A stretch of 64,000 bases of DNA, taken from contig NZ_CAKKLY010000018.1 of the NCBI RefSeq assembly GCF_918698095.1, positions 20,668-84,667 on the forward strand, in the 5' to 3' direction. The notes below the pieces were generated by a model. That model did no database searches, was not told the DNA's origin, and saw only the letters and a program-made list of their open reading frames with translations. A program made the position numbers and the translations under genes. Positions 16,265 through 24,196 of the stretch are shown piece by piece. Within the stretch, counting starts at the first letter, position 1. Each line of letters begins with the position of its first letter. This stretch comes from Arthrobacter sp. Bi83 (GTDB lineage Bacteria > Actinomycetota > Actinomycetes > Actinomycetales > Micrococcaceae).

Positions 16265-17338
16265 TCACCCGCGCGGTGCCAGCGGCAGGGGCACCCTTTC
16301 CACCACGCGGGGCGCAAGCAGCAGGTGCTCCTCCGGGGCGGCCCCGGCTCCAGCGTTGCCGGCAAGTTCGCAGGTCAGCAGGCGCACTATGTGCCGGGCG
16401 GCATCCTCCACCGGCTGGGCCACACTGGAGAGCCCCAAGGCCGCGGCCACGGGCGTGTCATCGAACCCGACCACGGCGGCCCTGAGGCCGGGACCGGCGG
16501 GCTGCCCGGGCGCGAAAAGTCCCGGTCGCAGTTCACGCAGGCATTCCAGCGCGCCGATGGCCAGCGAGTCGCTCGCGCAGACAATGGCCGTGGCGTCCCT
16601 TGCGATGAGCTCCCGGCCGCCGGAGACCCCTCCGGAGATGGTGTCGGGCGCGGCCATGCTGAGCCCGGGAACGTGCTGCCCCAGGCCGGAGGCGCGCATC
16701 GCCCGTTCCCAGCCGGCGCGGCGAGCGTCTCCCACCGGGGCGCCGTCCTGCCAGCCCAGGAAGCCGATGCGGCTGTGGCCCTGACGGGCAAGCATGGTCA
16801 CCGCTTCCGCGGTTCCGGCGGCCCCGTCAACGTCCACCCACGCATGGCTCGCCGATTCGCTCGGCAGGCCCGCGTCCCACGGGCGTCCGAACACGGCGAA
16901 AGGAGTTCCGTGTTCCTGCAGCCAGCGGGTTCGGACGTCGTCCGGTCTGCTGGAGGTGAGGATGAACCCGTCGAGGCCGGCGATGTGGAGCAGCTGTTCG
17001 TACTGGAGGACTTCGTCGTCATCGGAATCGGCGCAGAACAGGGTCAGCCGGTACCCGGCTGCCTGGGCGGATTCGGTGAGTGCATGCAGGAAGCGGTCAA
17101 GGACGGAGCCGTTGATGCCGTCAGTGGCAGGCAGCAGCCTCATGCCCAGATTCATGGACCGCCGCGTCCGCAACTGGCGTGCGGCTGCGCTGGGCCGGTA
17201 GCCCGCAGCTTCGATGACTGCGAGGACGCGCTCCCGTGTGGCCGGCTTCACCCGGGCCGGTGCATTGAGCACGTTGGAGATGGTCTGCCTGGACACCCCC
17301 AGCTCGGCGGCCAGACTTGCGAGGGTGGGTCTGGCCAC
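16265..17338 (-). CDS. LacI family transcriptional regulator
   Basis: 357 residues from GTG 17338. The N-terminal helix-turn-helix RPTLASLAAELGVSRQTISNVLN and hinge helix NYRPSAAARQLRTRRS-like region (GYRPSAAARQLRTRRS) define LacI. The periplasmic-binding-protein-like effector domain follows (SHAWVDVDGAAGTAEAVTMLARQGH, then VVGFDDTPVAAALGLSSVAQP). The frame extends 10 codons upstream, but GTG 17338 has AAGGAG 6 nt before it. It is divergent from the glycogen-debranching-type gene with two palindromes between, so it probably represses that gene and itself in response to a sugar. Confidence 0.92.
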   Translation of the reverse strand: MARPTLASLAAELGVSRQTISNVLNAPARVKPATRERVLAVIEAAGYRPSAAARQLRTRRSMNLGMRLLPATDGINGSVLDRFLHALTESAQAAGYRLTLFCADSDDDEVLQYEQLLHIAGLDGFILTSSRPDDVRTRWLQEHGTPFAVFGRPWDAGLPSESASHAWVDVDGAAGTAEAVTMLARQGHSRIGFLGWQDGAPVGDARRAGWERAMRASGLGQHVPGLSMAAPDTISGGVSGGRELIARDATAIVCASDSLAIGALECLRELRPGLFAPGQPAGPGLRAAVVGFDDTPVAAALGLSSVAQPVEDAARHIVRLLTCELAGNAGAGAAPEEHLLLAPRVVERVPLPLAPRG

Positions 17339-17360
17339 GAATGCTCCTTGGGTCTTTTTC

Positions 17361-17384
17361 CGTCTCACAGTAACGTGTGAGACG
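17361..17384. promoter_or_regulatory. Inverted repeat in lacI-type leader
   Basis: CGTCTCACA and TGTGAGACG form perfect 9-bp arms separated by GTAACG. It lies in the divergent region, 23 nt upstream of the regulator's start. It could be an operator for a second regulator or a leader hairpin. Confidence 0.5.
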
Positions 17385-17396
17385 ATTTTAACGCGG

Positions 17397-17416
17397 AAAT
17401 TTGATCGATCAAATTT
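17397..17416. promoter_or_regulatory. Perfect 20-bp palindrome, probable LacI-family operator
   Basis: AAATTTGATCGATCAAATTT is a perfect palindrome with a central CG, the style of LacI-family operators. A further TTGATCG copy follows directly at 17415-17421. It lies about 59 nt upstream of the regulator start and 86 nt upstream of the debranching-type gene. Confidence 0.7.
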
Positions 17417-17501
17417 TGATCGACCTCCTTCGCTTGTTCACCAGCACCGTTCCGCAGCCTTCTTCCGGTTTCCCCCAGTCTTGACTTCCAGGAGTATTTT
17501 C

Positions 17502-19493
17502 GTGGCCTCTGAGCAGCCATACCTGCACAACCTTTCCGGTGTCTTCAGCGCCCCCATCCAGGCGTGGTCGGACGCCCACGGACAGATCCGCAGGGCCGGT
17601 GCCCAGGGGATCTACTGCGGCGACGACCGCGTGCTGAACAGTGCCGTCCTGACTGTTGACGGCCGGGAACCTGACTGGGTTTCAACCCAGCTCCGCTCAT
17701 CCAAGGAGACTGACTACATCTACTTTGTGCGTGCGGAGGCCGAGGTTGCAGACCCGCTGCTTTCCCTGGTCAGGACCCGCACCGCCGCTTCGGGCAGGCT
17801 GCGGCCGGGCAAAGACGCTGAATCGCTCTCCGGGTGCTCCGGACGGGTGGCGGAAACTCTGAGGCTTGAGTCGGCGTTCCGCCAGTCCGTGACACTGAAC
17901 GTCCGGCTGACCATGACGGCTGACAACACCACCATGGAACAGATCAAGCAGGGGGAGCGGTCCAGCCGGCCCGTTGAACCGGCCGCCGACGGCTGGTCCT
18001 GGCGCGACGCCGACACAGTGTTGGCCCTTACCACCGGCTCAAGCGACGGAGCGGGGCCAGCCGCCGTCGGCTTCGCCGGAAGCACGGTGACCATCGACTG
18101 GTCCGTGGTGATCAAACCGGGAGCTGCCGTCGAACTTGAGTGGGCAGTGGACCTGACCGACGCCGATTCCCCGATGCTTGCCGGCGGCGGCCCGCCCATC
18201 GTCGCCCCTCGTTCCGCCGATCCGCGGATCAACAGCCTCCTGCAACGGTCGGTCAGCGATCTCAACAGCCTGCGGCTGGCGCATTCCTCCCATCCGAACG
18301 ACACCTTCCTCGCGGCGGGCGCCCCGTGGTTCTTCACCATGTTTGGCCGGGACTCCATCATTGCCGCCCGAATGCTGCTGCCCATCAACACGGTCATCGC
18401 CGCCGGCACCCTGCGCGCCCTGGCCGGACGGCAGGGAACGGAAACGGACCACACGTCTGCGGTCCAGCCCGGGAAAATCCTGCACGAAGTCCGGCGGACG
18501 GTCCTGTCCATGGCCGAGGGCGGCCAGGCCCTGCGGCTGCCGCCTGTGTACTACGGCACCATCGACGCCACTCCGCTCTGGATCTGCCTCCTGCACGACG
18601 CCTGGAAAGCCGGCATGCCCGATGCGGAAGTGGCGGAGCTTCTTCCCAACCTCCAGGATGCCCTGGAGTGGCTCCGGGACCATGGTGACCTGGACGGGGA
18701 CGGGTTCCTCGAATACCTGGACACCTCCGGGCACGGACTCGTTAACCAGGGCTGGAAAGACTCGGTTGACGCCATCCGCTGGCACGACGGTTCCCTGGCA
18801 GCCGGGCCCATCGCCCTGGCTGAGGTCCAGGCCTATGCCTATGAGGCAGCAGTGGTCGGGGCCGAGTTGCTGGAGGCCTTCGCCCGGCCCGGCGCCCAGG
18901 AGTGGCGGGATTACGCAGCCGGCATGGCTGAGCGGTTCCGTGCCCAGTTCTGGTGCGAGGACGATTTGGGTCCCTATCCAGCCCTGGCCCTCGATGCGGA
19001 CAAGAAGGCCGTTGACGGCGTCACGTCCAACATGGGCCACCTGCTCGGTACGGGCATCCTGAACGACGTGGAGAAGGAGATCGTGGTCCGGCGCATCATG
19101 GACCCGACCATGTTTTCCGGGTACGGCGTCCGCACCCTGTCCAGCACCAACGGCGGCTACTGGCCGACTCGGTACCACGCCGGAGCGGTGTGGAGCCACG
19201 ACACCGCCCTGATCATCAGCGGCATGCTGGCCGACGGCTTTTCGGCCGAAGCCGCCCAGCTTGCGTCGGGGCTGCTGCACGTGGCCGAGGCCAATGACTG
19301 GCGGCTGCCTGAACTGTTTGGCGGCCACGGCTCGGACGCGGTGCGTAATCCCGTACCGTTCCCCGCAAGCTGCCGCCCGCAGGCCTGGGCATCGGCCAGC
19401 TCAGTAGTGATCGCCGCGGCCCTCGGCCAGAAAGCAGAGGATCCGGGCGCGCGCAGCCAGGACCAGTTGCTGGTTTCCACCGGGCCGAAGTAG
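17502..19493 (+). CDS. Glycogen debranching-type amylo-alpha-1,6-glucosidase
   Basis: 663 residues from GTG 17502, which has AGGAG 7 nt upstream; the open frame runs much further 5' into the regulator region and is not credible there. The N-terminal domain (about 1-230) matches the glycogen-debranching N-terminal (GDE_N-type) domain. The C-terminal (alpha/alpha)6 barrel shows PWFFTMFGRDSIIAARMLLP, YYGTIDATPLWICLLHDAW, NQGWKDSVDAIRWHDG and IALAEVQAYAYEA, typical of this glucosidase/trehalase-like superfamily. Asp in GRDS and Asp/Glu in the W-K-D-S and E-V-Q regions are candidate catalytic residues. Probably hydrolyses alpha-glucosides or related glycans under LacI control. The exact substrate is uncertain. 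Confidence 0.88.
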   Translation: MASEQPYLHNLSGVFSAPIQAWSDAHGQIRRAGAQGIYCGDDRVLNSAVLTVDGREPDWVSTQLRSSKETDYIYFVRAEAEVADPLLSLVRTRTAASGRLRPGKDAESLSGCSGRVAETLRLESAFRQSVTLNVRLTMTADNTTMEQIKQGERSSRPVEPAADGWSWRDADTVLALTTGSSDGAGPAAVGFAGSTVTIDWSVVIKPGAAVELEWAVDLTDADSPMLAGGGPPIVAPRSADPRINSLLQRSVSDLNSLRLAHSSHPNDTFLAAGAPWFFTMFGRDSIIAARMLLPINTVIAAGTLRALAGRQGTETDHTSAVQPGKILHEVRRTVLSMAEGGQALRLPPVYYGTIDATPLWICLLHDAWKAGMPDAEVAELLPNLQDALEWLRDHGDLDGDGFLEYLDTSGHGLVNQGWKDSVDAIRWHDGSLAAGPIALAEVQAYAYEAAVVGAELLEAFARPGAQEWRDYAAGMAERFRAQFWCEDDLGPYPALALDADKKAVDGVTSNMGHLLGTGILNDVEKEIVVRRIMDPTMFSGYGVRTLSSTNGGYWPTRYHAGAVWSHDTALIISGMLADGFSAEAAQLASGLLHVAEANDWRLPELFGGHGSDAVRNPVPFPASCRPQAWASASSVVIAAALGQKAEDPGARSQDQLLVSTGPK

Positions 19494-19522
19494 CCTCGCC
19501 CACGCAGTCCGGCCAGACCGCA

Positions 19523-19541
19523 GGTGCGGTGCGTCCGCACC
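19523..19541. terminator. Hairpin between convergent genes
   Basis: GGTGCGG-TGCGT-CCGCACC, a 7-bp perfect stem, with GGCC/GGCC-type flanks that may extend it. It lies between two convergent stop codons. No U-tract is present, so terminator function is tentative. Confidence 0.4.
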
Positions 19542-19559
19542 GGCCGGCTGGGGAGGCGG

Positions 19560-20072
19560 CTAGCAGCCGCTGGATTGTTCGTCTTCCAGCTGTTCGTCGG
19601 ATTCGACCCTGCGCAGTACGGCCAACCTGTCCGCAATCCTGACCAGGGCGGAGGGGTCCTGCGACGGCGGTCCGGCGGTCCGGGCAGCGGCGGCCTCCCA
19701 GTCGAGGGGCCCTGGACCGATGAGGAAGGGCGTGACGTCCCGCTCGTGGAGCAGGTCCAGCACCTCCAGGAAGCGGTGCCAGGCGGCGGCGGAACCCGCG
19801 GCGGACTCCACGGCGGGGGACGGGACGCCGTCGATCACCCAGGCGGTGAACCCGCTCGCCAGTGACAGGTAGTCCCCAGCTCCCAGCGGGCTGCCGCACA
19901 GCGCGGCGAAGCTGACCCAGATCATGTCCGGATCTGCGTTCTTGACCGCGATGGCCTGCGAGGGGAGTGCCACGACCCGCTGCTGGGACGGCGCCGGCCG
20001 GAACAGCCCGCAGGCGCCCAGTTGCCGGTCGGTTCCCGGGGTGATGATGAGCCCGCGGCTGTACCCGGACAT
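19560..20072 (-). CDS. Stand-alone AFG1/ZapE-type C-terminal domain (no ATPase domain)
   Basis: 170 residues. The segment DMIWVSFAALCGSPLGAGDYLSLASGF...WVIDGVP, then WHRFLEVLDLLHERDVTPFLIG, resembles the C-terminal third of AFG1/ZapE cell-division ATPases (the F-x-x-LC...DY pattern and the V-D-x-LY/LH-x-x-x-V-x-x-F-L segment). The N-terminal P-loop ATPase that normally precedes it is absent: the ATG is only 4 nt after the corA stop. The ribosome site GGAAGGG lies inside the end of corA, indicating coupling. It ends in a Glu/Asp-rich tail. It is either a relic or a deliberately separate domain. Assignment rests on my recognition of the pattern, so it is moderate. Confidence 0.62.
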   Translation of the reverse strand: MSGYSRGLIITPGTDRQLGACGLFRPAPSQQRVVALPSQAIAVKNADPDMIWVSFAALCGSPLGAGDYLSLASGFTAWVIDGVPSPAVESAAGSAAAWHRFLEVLDLLHERDVTPFLIGPGPLDWEAAAARTAGPPSQDPSALVRIADRLAVLRRVESDEQLEDEQSSGC

Positions 20073-20076
20073 GTCG

Positions 20077-21072
20077 CTAGAGCCAGCCCTTCCGCTTGAA
20101 GATGGCGTACATCAGCCCGGCGGTGCCCGCCATCAGCCCGATCGCCATGGGATACCCGAAGACCCAGTGCAACTCGGGCATGTGGTCGAAGTTCATGCCG
20201 TACACACCCGCCACGAACGACGGCGCGAAGAAGATCGCGGCCCAGGACGAGATCTTCTTTACTTGCTCGTTCTGCTCAGCGCTCGCCTCATTTTGCCGGT
20301 TGGCCGTCAGCGTCCCGTCAAGCGTGAGGGCGTTCTGCAGGAGGTCTCGGAAAGAGTTGGCCCGGGAAATCACCCGCTCCACATGGTCCTCCACATCCCG
20401 CAGGCTGTGCTGGAGGTCCGTGTCCACCACATACTTTTCGAATCCCCGTTTCAGCTGCTGCATCATCTCGGGCAGGGGATGGATGGCGCGCTGGAACTGG
20501 ATGACCTCGCGGGCCAGCTCATAAATGCGCCGCGACACCGTGGAGTCGCCGGCGAACAGCTGGTCCTCAATCTCGTCGATGTCGTTTTCCAGACCGGCCA
20601 CCACCGGAGCGTAGTCGTCCACCACCTTGTCCAGGAGCGCGTACAGCACAGCTTCCGGACCGTGGCGGAGGAGATCAGGCCTCGCCTCCAGCCGGCGCCG
20701 GACCTGCCCAACGCCGGACATCTCCGCGTGCCGGATGGTCACCACGAAGTTCTTGCCCGTGAAGATGTGCAGTTCGCCGAACTCCACGGTCTCCGTGTCG
20801 TCGATGTAGCGCGCAGGCCTCAGTACCGTGAAAAGGTTGTCGCCGTAACGCTCCAGCTTCGGCCGCTGGTGGGCCGAGATGGCATCTTCGACCGCGAGCT
20901 CATGGAGGCCGAATTCCGCGGCGACGGCAGCCATTTCGGGTTCTGTCGGCCGATAGAGCCCGATCCAGGCCAGGCCGCCGTGGGCTGACAGCGTCTCAAA
21001 GGTCTGCTCAAGGCTTTCGGGTTCTGCCCTGCGGATCCCGTCAACGTAGACGGCGTTGTCGATGATGGTCAC
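20077..21072 (-). CDS. corA: Magnesium/cobalt transport protein CorA
   Basis: 331 residues from GTG 21072. A long cytoplasmic helical domain is followed by two C-terminal transmembrane helices with the signature YGMNFDHMPE (GMN motif) between them, then VFGYPMAIGLMAGTAGLMYAIFKRKGWL. It forms a pentameric Mg2+ channel. An ATG 17 codons upstream is possible, but it would overlap the DUF1761 gene; GTG 21072 has AGGAAG 9 nt upstream and is preferred. It follows the DUF1761 gene by 25 nt and is followed after 4 nt by the ZapE-like domain gene, so all three may be one operon. Confidence 0.95.
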   Translation of the reverse strand: MTIIDNAVYVDGIRRAEPESLEQTFETLSAHGGLAWIGLYRPTEPEMAAVAAEFGLHELAVEDAISAHQRPKLERYGDNLFTVLRPARYIDDTETVEFGELHIFTGKNFVVTIRHAEMSGVGQVRRRLEARPDLLRHGPEAVLYALLDKVVDDYAPVVAGLENDIDEIEDQLFAGDSTVSRRIYELAREVIQFQRAIHPLPEMMQQLKRGFEKYVVDTDLQHSLRDVEDHVERVISRANSFRDLLQNALTLDGTLTANRQNEASAEQNEQVKKISSWAAIFFAPSFVAGVYGMNFDHMPELHWVFGYPMAIGLMAGTAGLMYAIFKRKGWL

Positions 21073-21097
21073 GGTGTGCGGCTTCCTGTCCGGCCGT

Positions 21098-21523
21098 TCA
21101 GGACATCGCGCCGATGATGACACCGGCGGCAGTCACGGCTAGCACATCATGGCCGGAATCGATGAGGGTCACGGCCGCAGGGCGTCCGGCGAAGCCGTTG
21201 TGGACGACGTGGCCTCCAGCGCGGAAAACAACAGCCAGCACGAAGGCAAACAGGCCGCCCGACAGGGCGTTGTGCAGCCCCAGCTTGCTGATCAGCACAG
21301 CGAGCAGGACGGCCGTCAGGGCGGCAGCCACCATCATGGGCACCCAGATGCCGGCGCCGCCCTCGGCGTTCTTCAGGTCGTCTTCGGTCTTGCCGAGCGC
21401 CGCCATCCACCTGTTGCCCAGCACTGCGGGAAGGTACCAGACAAAGCCGATGGCCATGCTGGCGACGAAGGCAAGCAGCACGGCGAGCCAGTTGATCTGG
21501 GAAACATACGAGAGCCAATCCAT
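21098..21523 (-). CDS. DUF1761 integral membrane protein
   Basis: 141 residues with about four hydrophobic helices: INWLAVLLAFVASMAIGFVWYLPAVLG (cut as INWLAVLLAFVASMAIGFVW), VPMMVAAALTAVLLAVLI, ALSGGLFAFVLAVVFRAGG and VLAVTAAGVIIGAM. The FVWYLP motif after helix one and the GK-T-x-D-D-L stretch are typical of DUF1761, a family of unknown function. The ATG at 21523 is exactly 6 nt after TAGGAT on the minus strand, inside the end of the upstream Lrp gene, pointing to its own leaderless transcript. Confidence 0.85.
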   Translation of the reverse strand: MDWLSYVSQINWLAVLLAFVASMAIGFVWYLPAVLGNRWMAALGKTEDDLKNAEGGAGIWVPMMVAAALTAVLLAVLISKLGLHNALSGGLFAFVLAVVFRAGGHVVHNGFAGRPAAVTLIDSGHDVLAVTAAGVIIGAMS

Positions 21524-21532
21524 CTTCGAATC

Positions 21533-22111
21533 CTATTCCCCAAGGCGGCGGTCGGCCGCGCGGCCAGCCGCCGGCCGCGCCGGCGGGCCTGGAGTGCCCG
21601 GAACTGCAGCTCCCTGGGCACCGGCTCCCTGGGCCAGACGGCTGATCAGCGGTTCCGTCCGGTACGGGATGTGCGTGTGAAGCGCCAGGACGGTTTCCGT
21701 CCGGATGACCCCTTTGATCCGGAGGATCGAACGGAGGGCGGCCTGCAGGTTATGCGTATCCGTGGCCACCACCCGGCACCAGACGTCGCCCCGGCCGGAA
21801 ATTTCGTGCACCTCCAGGACCTGGGGAAGGAGGCGCAGGGCGCCCACAACGCCGTCGAGTTCGCGGTGGGTCACCTCGATCGTCACGAAAGCGACGACGT
21901 CGTACCCCACCGACTCGAGGTCGATTTCCCGGCCGCCGTCGTGAAGTATGCCGGAGCGCAGCATCCGGCGCACGCGCGACTGTGCTGTGTTCCGCGCAAT
22001 GCCCAGTTTGTCGCTCAGTTCGCCGATCTGGACCCGCGGATCACGGACCAGTTCCAGCAGAATCCTGAGGTCGGTAGGGTCTAGGCTGTTCAAATCATCA
22101 CTCCGGTTCAC
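21533..22111 (-). CDS. Lrp/AsnC family transcriptional regulator
   Basis: 192 residues from GTG 22111. The N-terminal winged helix-turn-helix LDPTDLRILLELVRDPRVQIGELSDKLGIARNTAQSRV is followed by an Lrp ligand-binding (RAM) domain, FVTIEVTHRELDGVVGALRLLPQVLEVHEISG. A C-terminal Ala/Pro/Gly-rich tail of about 35 residues extends beyond the usual ~150 residues. The open frame continues far upstream but lacks family similarity there. It is divergent from an MFS transporter, with an AT-rich 9-bp inverted repeat between them, so it probably regulates that transporter in response to an amino acid. Confidence 0.9.
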   Translation of the reverse strand: MNRSDDLNSLDPTDLRILLELVRDPRVQIGELSDKLGIARNTAQSRVRRMLRSGILHDGGREIDLESVGYDVVAFVTIEVTHRELDGVVGALRLLPQVLEVHEISGRGDVWCRVVATDTHNLQAALRSILRIKGVIRTETVLALHTHIPYRTEPLISRLAQGAGAQGAAVPGTPGPPARPAAGRAADRRLGE

Positions 22112-22121
22112 TTCTGCGTTA

Positions 22122-22148
22122 GAAAATTGACTGTTTTGCTCAATTTTC
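22122..22148. promoter_or_regulatory. AT-rich inverted repeat, candidate Lrp/AsnC operator
   Basis: GAAAATTGA and TCAATTTTC are perfect 9-bp arms separated by 9 nt. The site starts 11 nt upstream of the regulator's GTG and stands out as AT-rich in a GC-rich region. Spacing and composition fit Lrp-family binding. Confidence 0.6.
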
Positions 22149-22264
22149 CCACGAAAGAGGGTTCCGGTACGCACTCCTGCCTCATTCTTTAGGTATCCAT
22201 TCTCATTCGCGGCGGACGCTCCCACAAGGAGCCGGAGCCGCGGGACACAGGCAAGGGCACGGGT

Positions 22265-23503
22265 ATGACCGTCTTCAGCGAACTTCGAATGCGACCGGCC
22301 GCCGCCAGCCGGTGGGGTTGGGATGCTTCCAACACCGCACGGCTTGCGATGGCCGGCGTGGTGATTTTCACGCTGCTGGTGGGGGCCAATCTGGCAACGC
22401 CGCTGTACCCTCTGCTGCAGGCAACGCTCGGTCTCAGCTCCTTCGACATCACGGTGGCATTTTCCGTCTACGTCCTCGCCCTCGTGTCCACCCTTATGCT
22501 GGCGGGACACTGGTCGGACCACATCGGACGCCGCGCAGCACTGCTGCTCGCTGTGCTGACGGGGCTGGCGGGTGGCTTCGTCTTCGCCCACGCGGACAGC
22601 CTTGCGGCGCTTTCGGCGGGGCGGGCCCTCCAGGGCGTGGCCGTGGCCCTGGCCACGGGCGCCAGCTCCGCCGCGCTGCGCGAACTGCTCCCGGCGCGGC
22701 CCGAGTGGGCCTCACGCTTCACCCTTCTGGCCTCTGCCGGGGGAGTCGCGGCCGGTCCGGCCATCGGGGGAGTCCTGTCGCTCCTCCCCGGCCCCACCTC
22801 CACGCCCTACTTCATTCACTCCCTGGTCCTGCTGGCACTCTTGGTCCCGCTGTACCTGCTCCGCGCCCGTCCCGCCATCAAGCCGGCTGAGGGACCGAGG
22901 CCGCTTCGGGCCCTCGCGCCCCGACGCCCCTCGGTGTCGGAGGAGGCGCGCGGCGCGTTCTGGCTGGCCGCCGCCGTCGGGTTCCTGAGCTTCACCGTCT
23001 TTGGCTTCTGCCTCTCACTGGCGCCCGGCTACTTCGCCCGGATCCTCAGCATTGATTCCCGGCCGCTCATCGGCGTCCTGTCCGGACTCACCCTCGGCGC
23101 ATCAGCCTTGAGTCAGCTGCTCAGTGTCCGCGGCCGGTTCGCGGTTCCGGCAGGGCTGGCCCTGCTTGGAGGGTCGGTAATGTTCATCGCCGCCGCGGCG
23201 TCCTGGAGCAACCCCTGGCTGCTGGTCGGTGCCAGCCTGGCCGCCGGCGTCGGCCAGGGCATCGCCTTCCGCACCGTGTTCAACGACGTGGCAGGCAAGG
23301 TGGAAGCCTCCCGTCACGCCCAGATCATCAGCACGGTGTACGTGATCACGTACCTCGGCAGTGCAGTCCCGGTGGTCGGGCTGGGAATCGCGACGGCGGC
23401 CTACGGGCTTGAGGGGGCCGTCGCCGGATTCGTCGTGCTCTGCGGCATTGCGGCCGGGACGCTTGCTGCGGTCACGCTGCGCCAGTCCCTTCGGGACGCC
23501 TGA
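22265..23503 (+). CDS. MFS transporter
   Basis: 412 residues with 12 predicted membrane helices. The cytoplasmic loop between helices 2 and 3 has the MFS signature GHWSDHIGRRAALL (about residues 80-93). GRALQGVAVALATGASSAALREL is the conserved helix 4-5 region of drug/metabolite:H+ antiporters. The start ATG 22265 has CAAGGG nearby. It is divergent from an Lrp/AsnC regulator across a 153-nt gap holding an inverted repeat, suggesting amino-acid-responsive expression, possibly an amino-acid or drug exporter. The substrate cannot be assigned. Confidence 0.88.
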   Translation: MTVFSELRMRPAAASRWGWDASNTARLAMAGVVIFTLLVGANLATPLYPLLQATLGLSSFDITVAFSVYVLALVSTLMLAGHWSDHIGRRAALLLAVLTGLAGGFVFAHADSLAALSAGRALQGVAVALATGASSAALRELLPARPEWASRFTLLASAGGVAAGPAIGGVLSLLPGPTSTPYFIHSLVLLALLVPLYLLRARPAIKPAEGPRPLRALAPRRPSVSEEARGAFWLAAAVGFLSFTVFGFCLSLAPGYFARILSIDSRPLIGVLSGLTLGASALSQLLSVRGRFAVPAGLALLGGSVMFIAAAASWSNPWLLVGASLAAGVGQGIAFRTVFNDVAGKVEASRHAQIISTVYVITYLGSAVPVVGLGIATAAYGLEGAVAGFVVLCGIAAGTLAAVTLRQSLRDA

Positions 23504-23518
23504 CGGGGACGCCTGACG
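23493..23518. repeat. 13-bp exact tandem duplication at the MFS stop codon
   Basis: GGGACGCCTGACG occurs twice in tandem, with the MFS stop codon TGA (23501-23503) in the first copy. It looks like recent slippage; the second copy is non-coding. Confidence 0.6.
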
Positions 23519-23550
23519 GGGCGGCGTTTTGCTGCCTGCGGCGGTAACGC

Positions 23551-24063
23551 CTAGTCCTGCTCCGGAAGCGGCCCGTGGTTGCCCTGCATGTGGTCGAACA
23601 CCAGCGTGGTTTCGGTATGTCCCACCACAGGATCTGTGGCGAGGTTGTCCAGGACCCAGTCGCGGAGGTCCTCGGTGGTGGCGACGGCGATGTGCAGCAA
23701 GTAGTCCACCGAGCCGGAGGTGTGGAACGTCGACAGCACTGCCGGCAGCCTGGGGACGCGGGCCGTAAAACGGTCGATCTGCTCGCGGTCGTGGGCGCGG
23801 AGCCGGACGGCGATCAGGGCCTGGACGGAGCGGCCGATTGCGGACAGGCTCAGTTTGGCCTCAAACCCCTGGATGATGCCGCGCTCGGAGAGTGCCCTGG
23901 TGCGCATCAGTGCCGTCGACGGGGCGATACCCACCAGTTCGGCAAGCTGCTTGTTGGAGATCCGGGCGTCGTCAACCAACGCGGCCAGCAACCGTTCGTC
24001 GATGGCGTCCAGCGGCTCGGCATTTCCCGATCCAGGCCGAATATTCTTCGCGTTCGTGGTCAC
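23551..24063 (-). CDS. Lrp/AsnC family transcriptional regulator
   Basis: 170 residues from GTG 24063, which has GAGGAGG 4 nt upstream; the frame could extend 19 codons further but without similarity. The HTH is LDAIDERLLAALVDDARISNKQLAELVGIAPSTALMRTRAL; the RAM domain has ALIAVRLRAHDREQIDRF and TSGSVDYLLHIAVATTEDL. It is divergent from a broken trans-sulfuration-type PLP gene, the usual arrangement of an Lrp-family regulator controlling a methionine gamma-lyase or cystathionine-type enzyme. Confidence 0.92.
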   Translation of the reverse strand: MTTNAKNIRPGSGNAEPLDAIDERLLAALVDDARISNKQLAELVGIAPSTALMRTRALSERGIIQGFEAKLSLSAIGRSVQALIAVRLRAHDREQIDRFTARVPRLPAVLSTFHTSGSVDYLLHIAVATTEDLRDWVLDNLATDPVVGHTETTLVFDHMQGNHGPLPEQD

Positions 24064-24196
24064 GGATCCTCCTCGAAGTGTTCTCCGTTCATCATAGTCG
24101 CGGCTTTCCGGCCGATCCATTCACAAGGACTGTATATCTCCGAATATTTGCCAGATACTCGCGGCGTTCAATGGCGAATAATTCACAAGGAGCAGA

